A stretch of DNA of 51,310 bases, taken from contig CACYPY010000010.1 of the NCBI GenBank assembly GCA_902776415.1, positions 1 to 51,310 on the forward strand, in the 5' to 3' direction. This document shows positions 18,281 to 26,445 of the stretch, in pieces. The notes under the pieces were generated by a model that was given only the letters and a program-made list of their open reading frames with translations, searched no databases and was not told the DNA's origin. The stretch is from an uncultured Ruminobacter sp. (GTDB taxonomy: Bacteria > Pseudomonadota > Gammaproteobacteria > Enterobacterales > Succinivibrionaceae). Each line of letters opens with the position of its first letter. Position 1 is the first letter of the stretch. The position numbers and the translations under genes were made by a program.

Positions 18281-19564
18281 TCAGGGATTCAGAATAAGGG
18301 ATCTTCCGATAGACACCTTTCCCAGGAACAGATCAACAGCACTGATGTGGATGACGCCCTCCTGCTGATCCCGGTGCCTGTCCAGCGAAACGATATATCT
18401 GGGATAGCCATCCCGGATGTCTCTGAAAGGACGGTATTCACGCTCTCTGAGGCGTTGTGTAGCCTCGGGATCTTCAGCATGCAGCGTGTAGGCTACCTGA
18501 ATATAGGCGTACCCCTGCATCCGATCCCTCACAATAAAATCACATTCCAGCCTGCCGATTTTTCCGATGCTCACCTGGTAGCCGTTACTCACCAGATAAA
18601 CATAGACCAGGTTTTCCAAAGAGGAGCCGTAGCTTATCCGGTTGTCGGTATTCAGTGCAAAGTAAATGGCCAAATCCGTAAGATAGTATTTCTGTTCCCG
18701 TTTCAGGGCTTTACGGCTTTTCAGATCAAACCTGTTACATTCTGAGACGATCTTCGCCATTCTGAGCTCTTCGATATACCCTCTGACTGTTGCTGCCTTG
18801 GCAGCAAAACCTTCCTTCTTAAGACCTTCCATAAGGCCGGCCAGAGAAAACGTGGCGGCATAATTACTGATGAGAAAAGACTGAATTCTCTCAAACAGTG
18901 CCAGATTGGTAATTTTTCTTCTGCTCCTGACATCCTTCTTGATGATTTCAGAAATAATTCCTTCGGAATAGGTCTGTCTGGCATTTAAATCCTCGAATTC
19001 AAGAGACTTGGGAAATCCGCCGTTACGCACATATTCGTCAAACTCCGCATAAACATCAGGATCAATACTTCTCCTGCGGAATTGCTTCATTTCCAGGTAT
19101 TCCCGGAAATCCAGCGGAAACACTTCAAAACTAAGGTACCTTCCGGTGAGCCTGGTGGATATCTCATCACTGAGAAGATAGGAATTGGAGCCGGTCATAA
19201 ATATGGAATGCCCTTCTGCCGCATATGCCGCAACCACGCTTTCAAATCCCCTGACATTCTGAATTTCATCAAGAAATAAATAATGGGCTACATCGTCAGA
19301 CAGTCGCGCTGCAATTAACTCCTCCAAATCTTCCGGCGTGCGGATACCCTTGTAGCCGCGTTGCTCCAAAGGAAGATAGATGATTCGGGATGCCGGTATT
19401 CCGTTTGCGGCAATCTCATTCATAACAGACCTGAGAATAAATGATTTCCCGCATCTTCTGATACCGGTAATCACTTTTACAATATCAGAATCGTAGAAAG
19501 GCCTGATTCTGGCAAGATATTTTTCCCGCGGATAGATTCCGGAAAACAGATTTTCACGACGCAT
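18281..19564 (-). CDS. AAA_14 / DUF4143 family ATPase
   Basis: The 427-residue protein has an N-terminal AAA ATPase domain with Walker A GIRRCGKS (34-41), Walker B YLFLDEIQ and a sensor-like FMTGSNSYLLS. A C-terminal DUF4143 domain follows, with a nuclease-like LENLVYVYLVSNGYQVSIGK and ECDFIV stretch. Such proteins are common and often multicopy in gut anaerobes and some archaea; their function is unproven, and association with mobile or defence functions has been suggested. The ATG at 19564 gives the typical MRRENLF start, and an in-frame TTG upstream is less likely. It is unlinked to its neighbours, and no toxin or partner gene is visible. Confidence 0.88.
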   Translation of the reverse strand: MRRENLFSGIYPREKYLARIRPFYDSDIVKVITGIRRCGKSFILRSVMNEIAANGIPASRIIYLPLEQRGYKGIRTPEDLEELIAARLSDDVAHYLFLDEIQNVRGFESVVAAYAAEGHSIFMTGSNSYLLSDEISTRLTGRYLSFEVFPLDFREYLEMKQFRRRSIDPDVYAEFDEYVRNGGFPKSLEFEDLNARQTYSEGIISEIIKKDVRSRRKITNLALFERIQSFLISNYAATFSLAGLMEGLKKEGFAAKAATVRGYIEELRMAKIVSECNRFDLKSRKALKREQKYYLTDLAIYFALNTDNRISYGSSLENLVYVYLVSNGYQVSIGKIGRLECDFIVRDRMQGYAYIQVAYTLHAEDPEATQRLREREYRPFRDIRDGYPRYIVSLDRHRDQQEGVIHISAVDLFLGKVSIGRSLILNP

Positions 19565-19960
19565 TTCCAACTTACTCCCCGCAGACTTACGACAGGATCC
19601 CAAACTCTGCCCCGCTGCTACATTATATGGTTATTCGAGGGTTAAGGGTACTATTCCTGAAAAATTTGAAAAAACAGCCTCGTTAACTGCCAATTTATCT
19701 TTTCATGCAGCCGTGAATCATCAAATCCGGCCCTCTGATAACAGACAGAAGCCTGTAAAGACTCTTCACGACTGAAAACCCGGAATTCCGGAAGAGAGGA
19801 AAAAAGATGGAAAAAGAAAGAAAAGGCAATAATCTGTGACGGTTTATTCCGAAGTTAAAGGGACTGTTCATTAATAATTTGCAGATTTAATCCCCTTAAC
19901 TCCTGATTATCTCATACTGTCCATTCCGGTCATCGTATACCCCCAGGAACTGATCAGAGA
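19565..19960. other. gene-free region between the ATPase gene and the chemotaxis block
   Basis: No gene is supported. The stretch carries a perfect CCGGAATTCCGG palindrome at 19780-19791 and two loosely similar segments (around 19630 and 19853). I see nothing else in it. Confidence 0.35.
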
Positions 19961-20653
19961 CTATTCCTGTGAAGCGCCCCGGTTTTTAAATTTCCGCATC
20001 ATTTCCAGGGCCTCGGCCGGAATTCGGGATTCCTCCTCCCGGACCTGCCCCCTGAAAGCCTCCTGCATCCCCATGGCCTGATGCCCGGTTTTGGCTCCGG
20101 AATCGGCGGCGGCCTGCCCCCTGGCTCCCGGCCGCTCCTTATTCCGGACCGCACTTTCCCTGACGGCGCGTTCCATGTTTCTGGCTTCCCGGGATTTCGG
20201 AACCGGATCTGCCTCCGGAGCTTCAGCATCTCCCTCCGGAGACTTTCCCAATACCCGGAACAGGAGCTCGGCCTCCGGAAGCGGGATCTCGCATTCCCGC
20301 ACCACCTCATCAAGCCCGGCCCCCAGCTGGATCATTTTCTTGGCCCGGGAATACATTCTGCCTTCAGGCTCCTTAAGCTCCAGATCCGCCTGCTTGTCCG
20401 ACAGGCGCTCCACTGATTCCTGAAAATCCTGAAACTTCCTGATAATTCCGATATTACCGGTCAGAAGCTCATTAAGCTCCTTTCTGGAACTGTTCTGCTT
20501 CTGGGCCAGGGAATTGAAGGCGGTGGAAACATCCTTCTTGAGCCTGCTTATACGGCGCAGTGCCATCACGGCGCAAACAAGCGCGCCGAGAGCCATCCCC
20601 ACGGCCGAAAACGCCAATGCAAACATCCAGATTGTCAGTTCTTCCGCATCCAT
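19961..20653 (-). CDS. DUF2802 protein of the flagellar/chemotaxis cluster
   Basis: The 230-residue protein has an N-terminal membrane anchor (residues 8-30) and a coiled-coil stretch with SRLKKDVSTAFNSLAQ and a following helix. A DUF2802 core with RAKKMIQLGAGLDEVVRECEIPLPEAELLFRV is followed by a long polar, low-complexity tail. DUF2802 genes typically sit just after cheW in Vibrio and Pseudomonas flagellar clusters; the function is unknown. The ATG at 20653 has GGGA upstream and removes an implausible aromatic N-terminus. A terminator lies between cheW and this gene, which implies either read-through or an unseen promoter. Confidence 0.8.
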   Translation of the reverse strand: MDAEELTIWMFALAFSAVGMALGALVCAVMALRRISRLKKDVSTAFNSLAQKQNSSRKELNELLTGNIGIIRKFQDFQESVERLSDKQADLELKEPEGRMYSRAKKMIQLGAGLDEVVRECEIPLPEAELLFRVLGKSPEGDAEAPEADPVPKSREARNMERAVRESAVRNKERPGARGQAAADSGAKTGHQAMGMQEAFRGQVREEESRIPAEALEMMRKFKNRGASQE

Positions 20654-20670
20654 GGTAATTTCCCGATACC

Positions 20671-20715
20671 AAAAAAAATAAAAAAACTCCAATGCCTCTC
20701 TAATGACATCGGAGT
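20671..20715 (-). terminator. terminator-like hairpin between cheW and the DUF2802 gene
   Basis: On the minus strand ACTCC (20711-20715) and GGAGT (20686-20690), extended by ATG/CAT pairing, form a stem. A long, nearly uninterrupted T tract follows at 20671-20686. It lies 18 bases before the DUF2802 start codon. A separate GC palindrome occurs at about 20733-20752. Confidence 0.65.
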
Positions 20716-20816
20716 CCAGAGTTCAGTCCGTAACCGCCCGCCCCGGGCGGTAATCCGCTAAAAGGAGCCCTGAAAGCCGCACCCCGTGAACCCGGAATTC
20801 CTGCGGCACTGCATTA

Positions 20817-21305
20817 TCAGATGCGGCTGATTTCATCCCATTCTTCGGATGTCAGGAGCTTATTAAGATCAATTATAATCAGAAGCTCCTCCCCCAGGTT
20901 AGCCACGCCCTTAATGAACTGGGCGCTTTCCTCGGTGCCGATGTTCGGAGCCGGATCAATGTCATCCGCACTGAGATCCACCACCTCGGCCACGCTGTCC
21001 ACCAGAATGCCCACCACCTGTCCGCCGGCCTCAATAATGACGATGCGGGAGCTGTCGGTAACCTCCATGGGTTCAATTCCGAAGCGCATTCTGGTATCAA
21101 TTACGGTAACCACGTTTCCCCGGAGATTGATAATGCCCAGAACATAATCCGGAGAGCCGGGAACAGGAGCGATTTCGGAATAGCGCAAAACCTCCTGAAC
21201 CTGCATTACATTAATGCCATAGACCTCTCTGTCGAGATGAAAGGTCACCCATCTGGTCAGTTCTCCGTTCTTGGCCTTGACCTGACTGTTATCCTGTTCT
21301 GCCAT
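20817..21305 (-). CDS. cheW: chemotaxis coupling protein CheW
   Basis: CheW links chemoreceptors to the CheA kinase at the inner membrane. The 162-residue protein has the CheW/SH3-like fold signatures WVTFHLDREVYGINVMQVQEVL, PVPGSPDYVLGIINLRGNVVTVID and GILVDSVAEVVDL. It starts at an ATG with GGAGGAAC seven bases upstream. It lies 144 bases after parP, and that gap contains a TATAAT (minus strand, 21374-21379), so cheW may also have its own promoter. It is the last gene before the terminator at 20671-20715. Confidence 0.97.
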   Translation of the reverse strand: MAEQDNSQVKAKNGELTRWVTFHLDREVYGINVMQVQEVLRYSEIAPVPGSPDYVLGIINLRGNVVTVIDTRMRFGIEPMEVTDSSRIVIIEAGGQVVGILVDSVAEVVDLSADDIDPAPNIGTEESAQFIKGVANLGEELLIIIDLNKLLTSEEWDEISRI

Positions 21306-21449
21306 GACTGTTCCTCCACTCCTGATATCCGGGACGGCAGGCCCGGCCTTGATCCGTTTTCGGGAATACCGGCATTATACACTGACAATACCGGCGTTTT
21401 CCGTGCGGAAACACGTAGTTTTAAGACACATCTGCAACAAAATCCGGAA

Positions 21450-22382
21450 CTACTGTCTGATCCTTCCGGCTCCATCCAGAAGATCCCTGACGTTGTCTCC
21501 AGATTCCAGCATTTTTATAAGCTCCTCCGGATGCAGAAGCGCACACATCTCGTTCTTCACGATTCCCGAAAGCCACGGCCGCGCCCCGGGCTTATCGCGC
21601 CACTTGATGGCATCATTGTTCAGATTGCGGGTTCCGATGAGCTCGTCGCACTGCACGGCCCAGTCCGAGGATCCCAAAAGAATTGCATACCGGTACTCGT
21701 GCGCCACGATTTCCTTGCCCGGCATCATCCACCTGGCAGTATCCACCACCGCAACCTTGCGTTTTCTGATATTGGTAAGACCGGCAAACCATTCCGGCTT
21801 CCCGAACATCTGGGTAATCTTTTCGGTCTGGTAAATTCCTCCCAGATACTTAAGAGGCACGGCCAGAATAACCCCTGCCACCCTGAAGAACAGCGCGGAA
21901 AACTCCTTCCCGAGATCCATGTTCTGCCACTCTGTCTTTGCGGGGGCCGGAACCTGAACCTCTGCCTGAACCTCCGCGGCAGTCACCTGCAAGGGCTCGG
22001 AAATCTGAGCCTTTGCAGCTGCTTTCGTCTCGGTCTTTACCACTGTCTCCGTTTCAGTTTTTACAGCGGTTACTGCCGGAACCACAGTTTCCGTCCGCGT
22101 TTCCACGGCAGCAGCGGCCACAACAGGGGTTTCCGTGACCGTAACCACAGCTTCCCTGACCTCGGGAACCGCGGCAGCCTCGACTGTTATGGGTACCTGA
22201 TCCAAAAGAGACTGCAGAGAGGTGCGGTTTTCCGGTTCCTTAAACGGCAGGGAAGGTGCCTTTTCCGGCTCCTTTTCGGAAACCGGCACCAGCCCGGCGC
22301 CCTCCCCGGACAGGGGTTCATCCTCGGCAAGCAGCGAATTAAAATAATTCACCATTGCCGCATACTGCATGGATTTGCTCAT
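21450..22382 (-). CDS. parP: ParP-like CheW-domain protein (polar chemotaxis array factor)
   Basis: ParP proteins couple the ParC ATPase to CheA and hold chemosensory arrays at the cell pole, as described in Vibrio. The 310-residue protein has a short conserved N-terminal helix (residues 1-20, YAAMVNYFNSLLAED). A Val/Ala/Thr/Glu-rich disordered linker follows (about 60-150). A C-terminal CheW-like domain (about 160-305) has LFFRVAGVILAVPLKYLGGI and FAGLTNIRKRKVAVVDTARW. The position directly after parC and before cheW is the standard ParC-ParP-CheW order. It starts two bases after the parC stop, which indicates co-transcription and probably coupled translation. Confidence 0.88.
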   Translation of the reverse strand: MSKSMQYAAMVNYFNSLLAEDEPLSGEGAGLVPVSEKEPEKAPSLPFKEPENRTSLQSLLDQVPITVEAAAVPEVREAVVTVTETPVVAAAAVETRTETVVPAVTAVKTETETVVKTETKAAAKAQISEPLQVTAAEVQAEVQVPAPAKTEWQNMDLGKEFSALFFRVAGVILAVPLKYLGGIYQTEKITQMFGKPEWFAGLTNIRKRKVAVVDTARWMMPGKEIVAHEYRYAILLGSSDWAVQCDELIGTRNLNNDAIKWRDKPGARPWLSGIVKNEMCALLHPEELIKMLESGDNVRDLLDGAGRIRQ

Positions 22383-22384
22383 TT

Positions 22385-23164
22385 CTAACTGTCCTTCTCC
22401 ACTTTCAGAAGATCATTAAGAAGCTTCTCGTAGGCCAGACAGCCTTTGGAATACGGAAACTTTATCGGTGCCGGCACATGAAACTCGCTGGAGTCACGGA
22501 ATCTGGTATCGATAGGGATCACATCCCGCCACACCACATCGCCGTAGGCTTCCTTGATTGATTCCAGAGTCTGATTCGAAGCCCTGGTGCGTCTGTCGAA
22601 CATGGTGGGCACTATCAGGTATCTCAGCGGCCGGGCCTTGGTTCCCCGCAGGATCTCAAAGGTTTTCATCATCCTTTCCAGCCCCTTCAGGGCCAAAAAC
22701 TCGGTCTGAGTCGGCACGATAATGCTGGAGCTGGCTGCCAGCGCGTTTACCATCATCACTCCCAGCACCGGCGGGCAGTCCACAATGGCACAGTCAAACT
22801 CATCTCCGATGACCGCCAGCGACTTCTTAAGAATAAGTCCGGCCTGACTCTGCTTCTGCCCCAGAGTCTGGTCCAGAGTGGCCAGGGCCAGAGAACCCGC
22901 CATCAGTTTTATATTGCTCACCGGGGTATCAATAATAATGGAATTAACAAGCTCCCTGGTGATTTCTCCGCTTATAAAAAGGTCGAACAGCGTATGCTCC
23001 AAATCATCGGAGTCATAACCGAAACAGCTGGTAAGAGAAGAGTGCGGATCGGTATCCAGCACCAGAACCCGCATGCCCCTTCTGGCCAGAATTCCGGCCA
23101 GAGTAATCACTGTCGTGGTTTTGCCGACTCCGCCCTTCTGATTTGCAACAGTCCATACAATCAT
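22385..23164 (-). CDS. parC: ParC, ParA/MinD-like ATPase for chemotaxis array positioning
   Basis: ParC is a polar ATPase that recruits ParP and the chemotaxis array. The 259-residue protein begins MIVWTVANQKGGVGKTTT, giving a deviant Walker A at residues 9-17. It continues with VLVLDTDPHSSLTSCFGYD (Walker A') and CAIVDCPPVLGVM (Walker B), as in ParA proteins. No ParB or parS-like neighbour is present, and the context points to chemotaxis rather than chromosome partitioning. The start was chosen at 23164 because GAGG lies nine bases before it and the fold begins there; the frame extends 72 codons upstream through motB. Confidence 0.92.
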   Translation of the reverse strand: MIVWTVANQKGGVGKTTTVITLAGILARRGMRVLVLDTDPHSSLTSCFGYDSDDLEHTLFDLFISGEITRELVNSIIIDTPVSNIKLMAGSLALATLDQTLGQKQSQAGLILKKSLAVIGDEFDCAIVDCPPVLGVMMVNALAASSSIIVPTQTEFLALKGLERMMKTFEILRGTKARPLRYLIVPTMFDRRTRASNQTLESIKEAYGDVVWRDVIPIDTRFRDSSEFHVPAPIKFPYSKGCLAYEKLLNDLLKVEKDS

Positions 23165-23177
23165 CGGATCGTCCTCA

Positions 23178-24293
23178 TTATTTGTTATCTCCCGCGCCGG
23201 GGCCGGTTCCTCTCCCGGAACTTTTTCCTCCGGAGTCTGCCGCCCCATCCGGTTCCTGCCTTGAAAATACCTTGATGCGTCCGTCAGGCATTCTGATAAT
23301 TTCCAGATCCTCCAGATCCCTGGGAGAAAGCTGCTCCCTTGCTCCGGGAGAAGTATCCACCAGATCCGGAAGCACTTCAAGCTTTGCAGGCCTCATGGCA
23401 TATTTTGAAATGGCCACAGTCACGCAACGGTTGCGGGCCCGGCCTCTTTCAGTGGAATTTGAAACAAAGGGAGCAAACTGGCCGTAGGCCTCCACTCCCA
23501 GCCGGTGCGGATCAATCCCGTTAACCGCCATATCCTCGATAACGCTGATGGATCTTGCCGCTGAAAGCTCCCAGTTCGAGCGATAAACCTCGTTCTTCAC
23601 CAGGGAATTGTCAGTATATCCCCGCACTCGGATATAGTTGCTGATATTTTTCAGGATATCGGAAATCTTTTCAAGCACCGGACGGGCTCTGTTCAGAATC
23701 GATGCGCTTTCCGGAGCAAATACCAGGGCATCGTTAAGATCAATGGTGAGCCAGTTCTGATTCTGGGACACGATTACCAGTCCCTCGCTTTCCAGCTCCT
23801 CCAGGGCATTGGAGATATCCTCTCTTACCGAATCCAGGGGGGCTCCCATGACATTTTCGCCGGAAGTGCTGCTGATGGCATCTGAAGTTTCCGCGCCGTT
23901 GCCGTTGTTGTCATCACGGTTACTGTCCTTTTTAATGGGTGAATCCTGAGAGGCTCCGTATTCAATCATGCCGCCGCCGCCAGGATTATCCGCATGAATG
24001 GGCTTGATATCCGGAGTGGTAAGATTGACACTGGCATCCACGGGATTCTCGCTCATAAGCTGGGTAATGATGATTTCCGCCTGTCCGGGAGCCTCCGCCT
24101 TGTCATTTACAAAGCCCACCTGGGTAAAGCTGTCCATAAGCCCCTGCACCATGGCCGAAAAGTCATTTCTGGCGGACATTGCAAATCCGTAAAGCACTAC
24201 GAACACCGCAAAAAGCAGCGTCATGAAGTCGGCATAGGACACCATCCAGCGCTCGGCATTTTCAGGGGCAGCAACCTTCTTTTTGCGGGCCAT
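23178..24293 (-). CDS. motB: flagellar stator protein MotB/MotD
   Basis: MotB-type proteins form the proton- or sodium-driven stator and anchor it to peptidoglycan. The 371-residue protein has one TM helix near the N-terminus with the ion-binding aspartate in MVSYADFMTLLFAVFVVLYGF. A Gly/Asn/Ser/Asp-rich linker follows. A C-terminal OmpA-like domain has VRGYTDNSLV, SNWELSAARSISV and ERGRARNRCVTVAI. An extra acidic/basic tail of about 70 residues follows the OmpA domain. The position after cheB matches Pseudomonas motD, so MotD is an equally good name. GGAGG overlaps the end of the upstream motA-type gene. Confidence 0.93.
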   Translation of the reverse strand: MARKKKVAAPENAERWMVSYADFMTLLFAVFVVLYGFAMSARNDFSAMVQGLMDSFTQVGFVNDKAEAPGQAEIIITQLMSENPVDASVNLTTPDIKPIHADNPGGGGMIEYGASQDSPIKKDSNRDDNNGNGAETSDAISSTSGENVMGAPLDSVREDISNALEELESEGLVIVSQNQNWLTIDLNDALVFAPESASILNRARPVLEKISDILKNISNYIRVRGYTDNSLVKNEVYRSNWELSAARSISVIEDMAVNGIDPHRLGVEAYGQFAPFVSNSTERGRARNRCVTVAISKYAMRPAKLEVLPDLVDTSPGAREQLSPRDLEDLEIIRMPDGRIKVFSRQEPDGAADSGGKSSGRGTGPGAGDNK

Positions 24294-24298
24294 GAACG

Positions 24299-25039
24299 TC
24301 AGACCTCCTGTCCGGTATATACCGAGAGCTTTCTCTTAAGCTGCATGGTGTTTTCGCCGTTTGAAATGGAAACCAGCCCCTCCAGTGTCATGGCCTTGAA
24401 GGCCAGGCGGTCATGAAGAATCGCCTTGAACCGGTTGCCTGCAGGAAGAAAGAGTAGATTAGCCGCCACCAGGCCGTAAATGGTAGCCACGAAGGCCACC
24501 GCAATGGAGGGGCCCAGAAGTTCCGGCTGATCCAGAAGTCCCATGGCGTGAATAAGGCCCAGCACCGCACCGATAATACCCATGCACGGGGCATAGCCGC
24601 CAATACCCTCGAGGACCTTGATATACTGCTCTTCCTCGTATTCCTCGTGCTCCATTTCGGCTTCAAGAAGAGAGATAAGCTGATCCTTGTCCACCCCGTC
24701 CACAATCATCTGAATTCCCTTTTTGGTGAAGGGGTCGTTAATGTTGCTCAAAGTGTTTTCCAAAGCCAGAAGCCCCTGTTGCCGGGCGGTCTGAAGCATT
24801 GATTCCAAAAGCGAGGACTGCCCGATCAAATCATGCCGGGGCGGGGCAATAAGCCACTTGAGACGCACCAGGGCTCCGATGACGGTACCGATGGGAAACT
24901 GCACCATGCCGGCACCGAAAGCGGCTCCGATCACAATCATGAAGGCCGGAAGATCCAGAAGAGCGGTGGGATGAGATCCTTCGATCATCATACCGCCGAG
25001 AATAAAGCCCACGCCTACAAAAAATCCTAAAATATTCAT
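24299..25039 (-). CDS. motA: flagellar stator protein MotA/MotC
   Basis: The 246-residue partner of the MotB-type protein has four TM segments. It shows the MotA signatures PAFMIVIGAAFGAG near the N-terminus and the TM3/TM4 block GGYAPCMGIIGAVLGLIHAM followed by GPSIAVAFVATIYGLVAANLLFLP, in which the conserved prolines couple ion flow to torque. A cytoplasmic loop rich in Glu (MEHEEYEEEQY) lies between TM2 and TM3. The gene order (cheB, this gene, motB type) matches Pseudomonas motC-motD. Which ion is used cannot be decided here. It ends five bases before the motB-type gene. Confidence 0.94.
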   Translation of the reverse strand: MNILGFFVGVGFILGGMMIEGSHPTALLDLPAFMIVIGAAFGAGMVQFPIGTVIGALVRLKWLIAPPRHDLIGQSSLLESMLQTARQQGLLALENTLSNINDPFTKKGIQMIVDGVDKDQLISLLEAEMEHEEYEEEQYIKVLEGIGGYAPCMGIIGAVLGLIHAMGLLDQPELLGPSIAVAFVATIYGLVAANLLFLPAGNRFKAILHDRLAFKAMTLEGLVSISNGENTMQLKRKLSVYTGQEV

Positions 25040-25066
25040 GGATTACCTACTTTGCTGCTCAAACCG

Positions 25067-26362
25067 CTACTTTACTATGGTGCCTATAATCTCATCGGCA
25101 ATATCCTGAAGCGGCAGAATCCGGGAGGCAAATCCCGCCACCGCTTTGGGCATTCCGTAGATAACCGATGTCATCTCATCCTGGGCCCAGATTTCCGAGC
25201 CTTTGTCATGCAAAAGCTTGCAGCCCATTTTTCCGTCCTGTCCCATACCGGTGAGAATGATTGCCAGCACCCGAAGTCCGGAACACCGGGACAAAGACCC
25301 CATCAGAATATCAACTGACGGCCGGTAGTAAACCTCCGGCGGACTTTCAAGCACGGAAACCCGGAAGTTTCTGGGATACCGCGAAGTTACCGTAATCTGA
25401 CGGCCGCCCGGAGCAATGTACACCCACCCCGGCTTGAGCTGTTCGCCGTCCTCGGCCTCCTTTACATTGACCCGGGACAGCTTGTTAAGACGTTCCGCAA
25501 AGGATTTTGTAAAGAGAGCCGTCATGTGCTGCGCCACCACCACCGGAAACGGAATCGTTCCAGGCAGAGCGGTAATAATCGCCTGCAGAGCATTGGGGCC
25601 TCCGGTGGAGCTCCCGATGGCCAGAATCTGATAATCGGTGGTTCCCTCCGGAGCACAGTTTTTATGGTGCTGGAGAACTTCATTCCGGATTTCGTGGCTT
25701 TTCTTGAGATTGGTAAGCGCATTGAGCTCGGCCTTCTTGCGGTTTATCAGCGCTTCCAGCCTGGCCTCCACATTGCTCATGGCCTGAATGGCCTTCTGAG
25801 TTTCCCGGCTGGTGTCCCACCGGGACGACGGCAGATGGGCCGGCGCCGCAGCGGAAGATCTTGGAGAACCCGTGCCCTGAATCCGGACAGAACCTCCGGA
25901 GGTTCGGCTTCCCGAAGCACTCCCTGACATCTCGGCAGCCCGGCGCCGGTTACGGTACATGATGGAAGAACCCAGGGCCTTCACCTTGTCGCAAAGTTCC
26001 TGAACTACCTGCGTTTTTCTGCGGGCAATTCCCGCAAAATCCTTGGGAAGACAGTCGGAAGCTCCGGAGGACAACGCTTCCAGTGTCTCCCGGGCTCCCT
26101 CCTCGGTCAGAGATGAAAACATCAGCACCGGAGTGGGACAGATCTCCATGATCTTCCTGACAGCTTCAATCCCTCCCATCACGGGCATCTCAACGTCCAT
26201 GGTGATCACATCGGGCTTAAGGGTTCGTGTCATCTCAACGGCAATTTTTCCGTTTGCGGCTTCACCGACCACTTCAATCTCAGGATCCGTGTCAAACATC
26301 TCCTTAAGACGCTTACGGTAAAACGTCGAATCGTCAACAATAAGGACTTTAACAGCAGACAT
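25067..26362 (-). CDS. cheB: chemotaxis response regulator / protein-glutamate methylesterase CheB
   Basis: CheB demethylates (and deamidates) receptor glutamates to reset signalling. The receiver domain (residues 1-120) has the phospho-acceptor Asp56 in VITMDVEMP. The C-terminal methylesterase has the catalytic triad Ser252 (IGSSTGG), His279 (VAQHM) and Asp376 (LTGMGQDG). At 431 residues it is longer than E. coli CheB (349). The extra length is a linker (about 135-240) with a Ser/Gly-rich part and a predicted coiled coil. The ATG at 26362 is preferred over an upstream GTG because it gives the usual MSAVKVLIVDD. A terminator-like hairpin separates it from cheA. Confidence 0.95.
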   Translation of the reverse strand: MSAVKVLIVDDSTFYRKRLKEMFDTDPEIEVVGEAANGKIAVEMTRTLKPDVITMDVEMPVMGGIEAVRKIMEICPTPVLMFSSLTEEGARETLEALSSGASDCLPKDFAGIARRKTQVVQELCDKVKALGSSIMYRNRRRAAEMSGSASGSRTSGGSVRIQGTGSPRSSAAAPAHLPSSRWDTSRETQKAIQAMSNVEARLEALINRKKAELNALTNLKKSHEIRNEVLQHHKNCAPEGTTDYQILAIGSSTGGPNALQAIITALPGTIPFPVVVAQHMTALFTKSFAERLNKLSRVNVKEAEDGEQLKPGWVYIAPGGRQITVTSRYPRNFRVSVLESPPEVYYRPSVDILMGSLSRCSGLRVLAIILTGMGQDGKMGCKLLHDKGSEIWAQDEMTSVIYGMPKAVAGFASRILPLQDIADEIIGTIVK

Positions 26363-26401
26363 TAAAAAACCCCGATTTTCAGGCACAGTAACTTAAAAAT
26401 C

Positions 26402-26433
26402 AAAAAAACTCCGGAAATGCTACTTACCGGAGT
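26402..26433 (-). terminator. terminator-like hairpin between cheA and cheB
   Basis: On the minus strand ACTCCGG (26427-26433) pairs with CCGGAGT (26408-26414) and runs straight into a T7 tract (26402-26408) and further T-rich sequence. It starts 13 bases after the cheA stop and lies 40 bases before the cheB ATG, so it probably lowers expression of the distal genes. Confidence 0.7.
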
Positions 26434-26445
26434 CCCTGACAGCGC

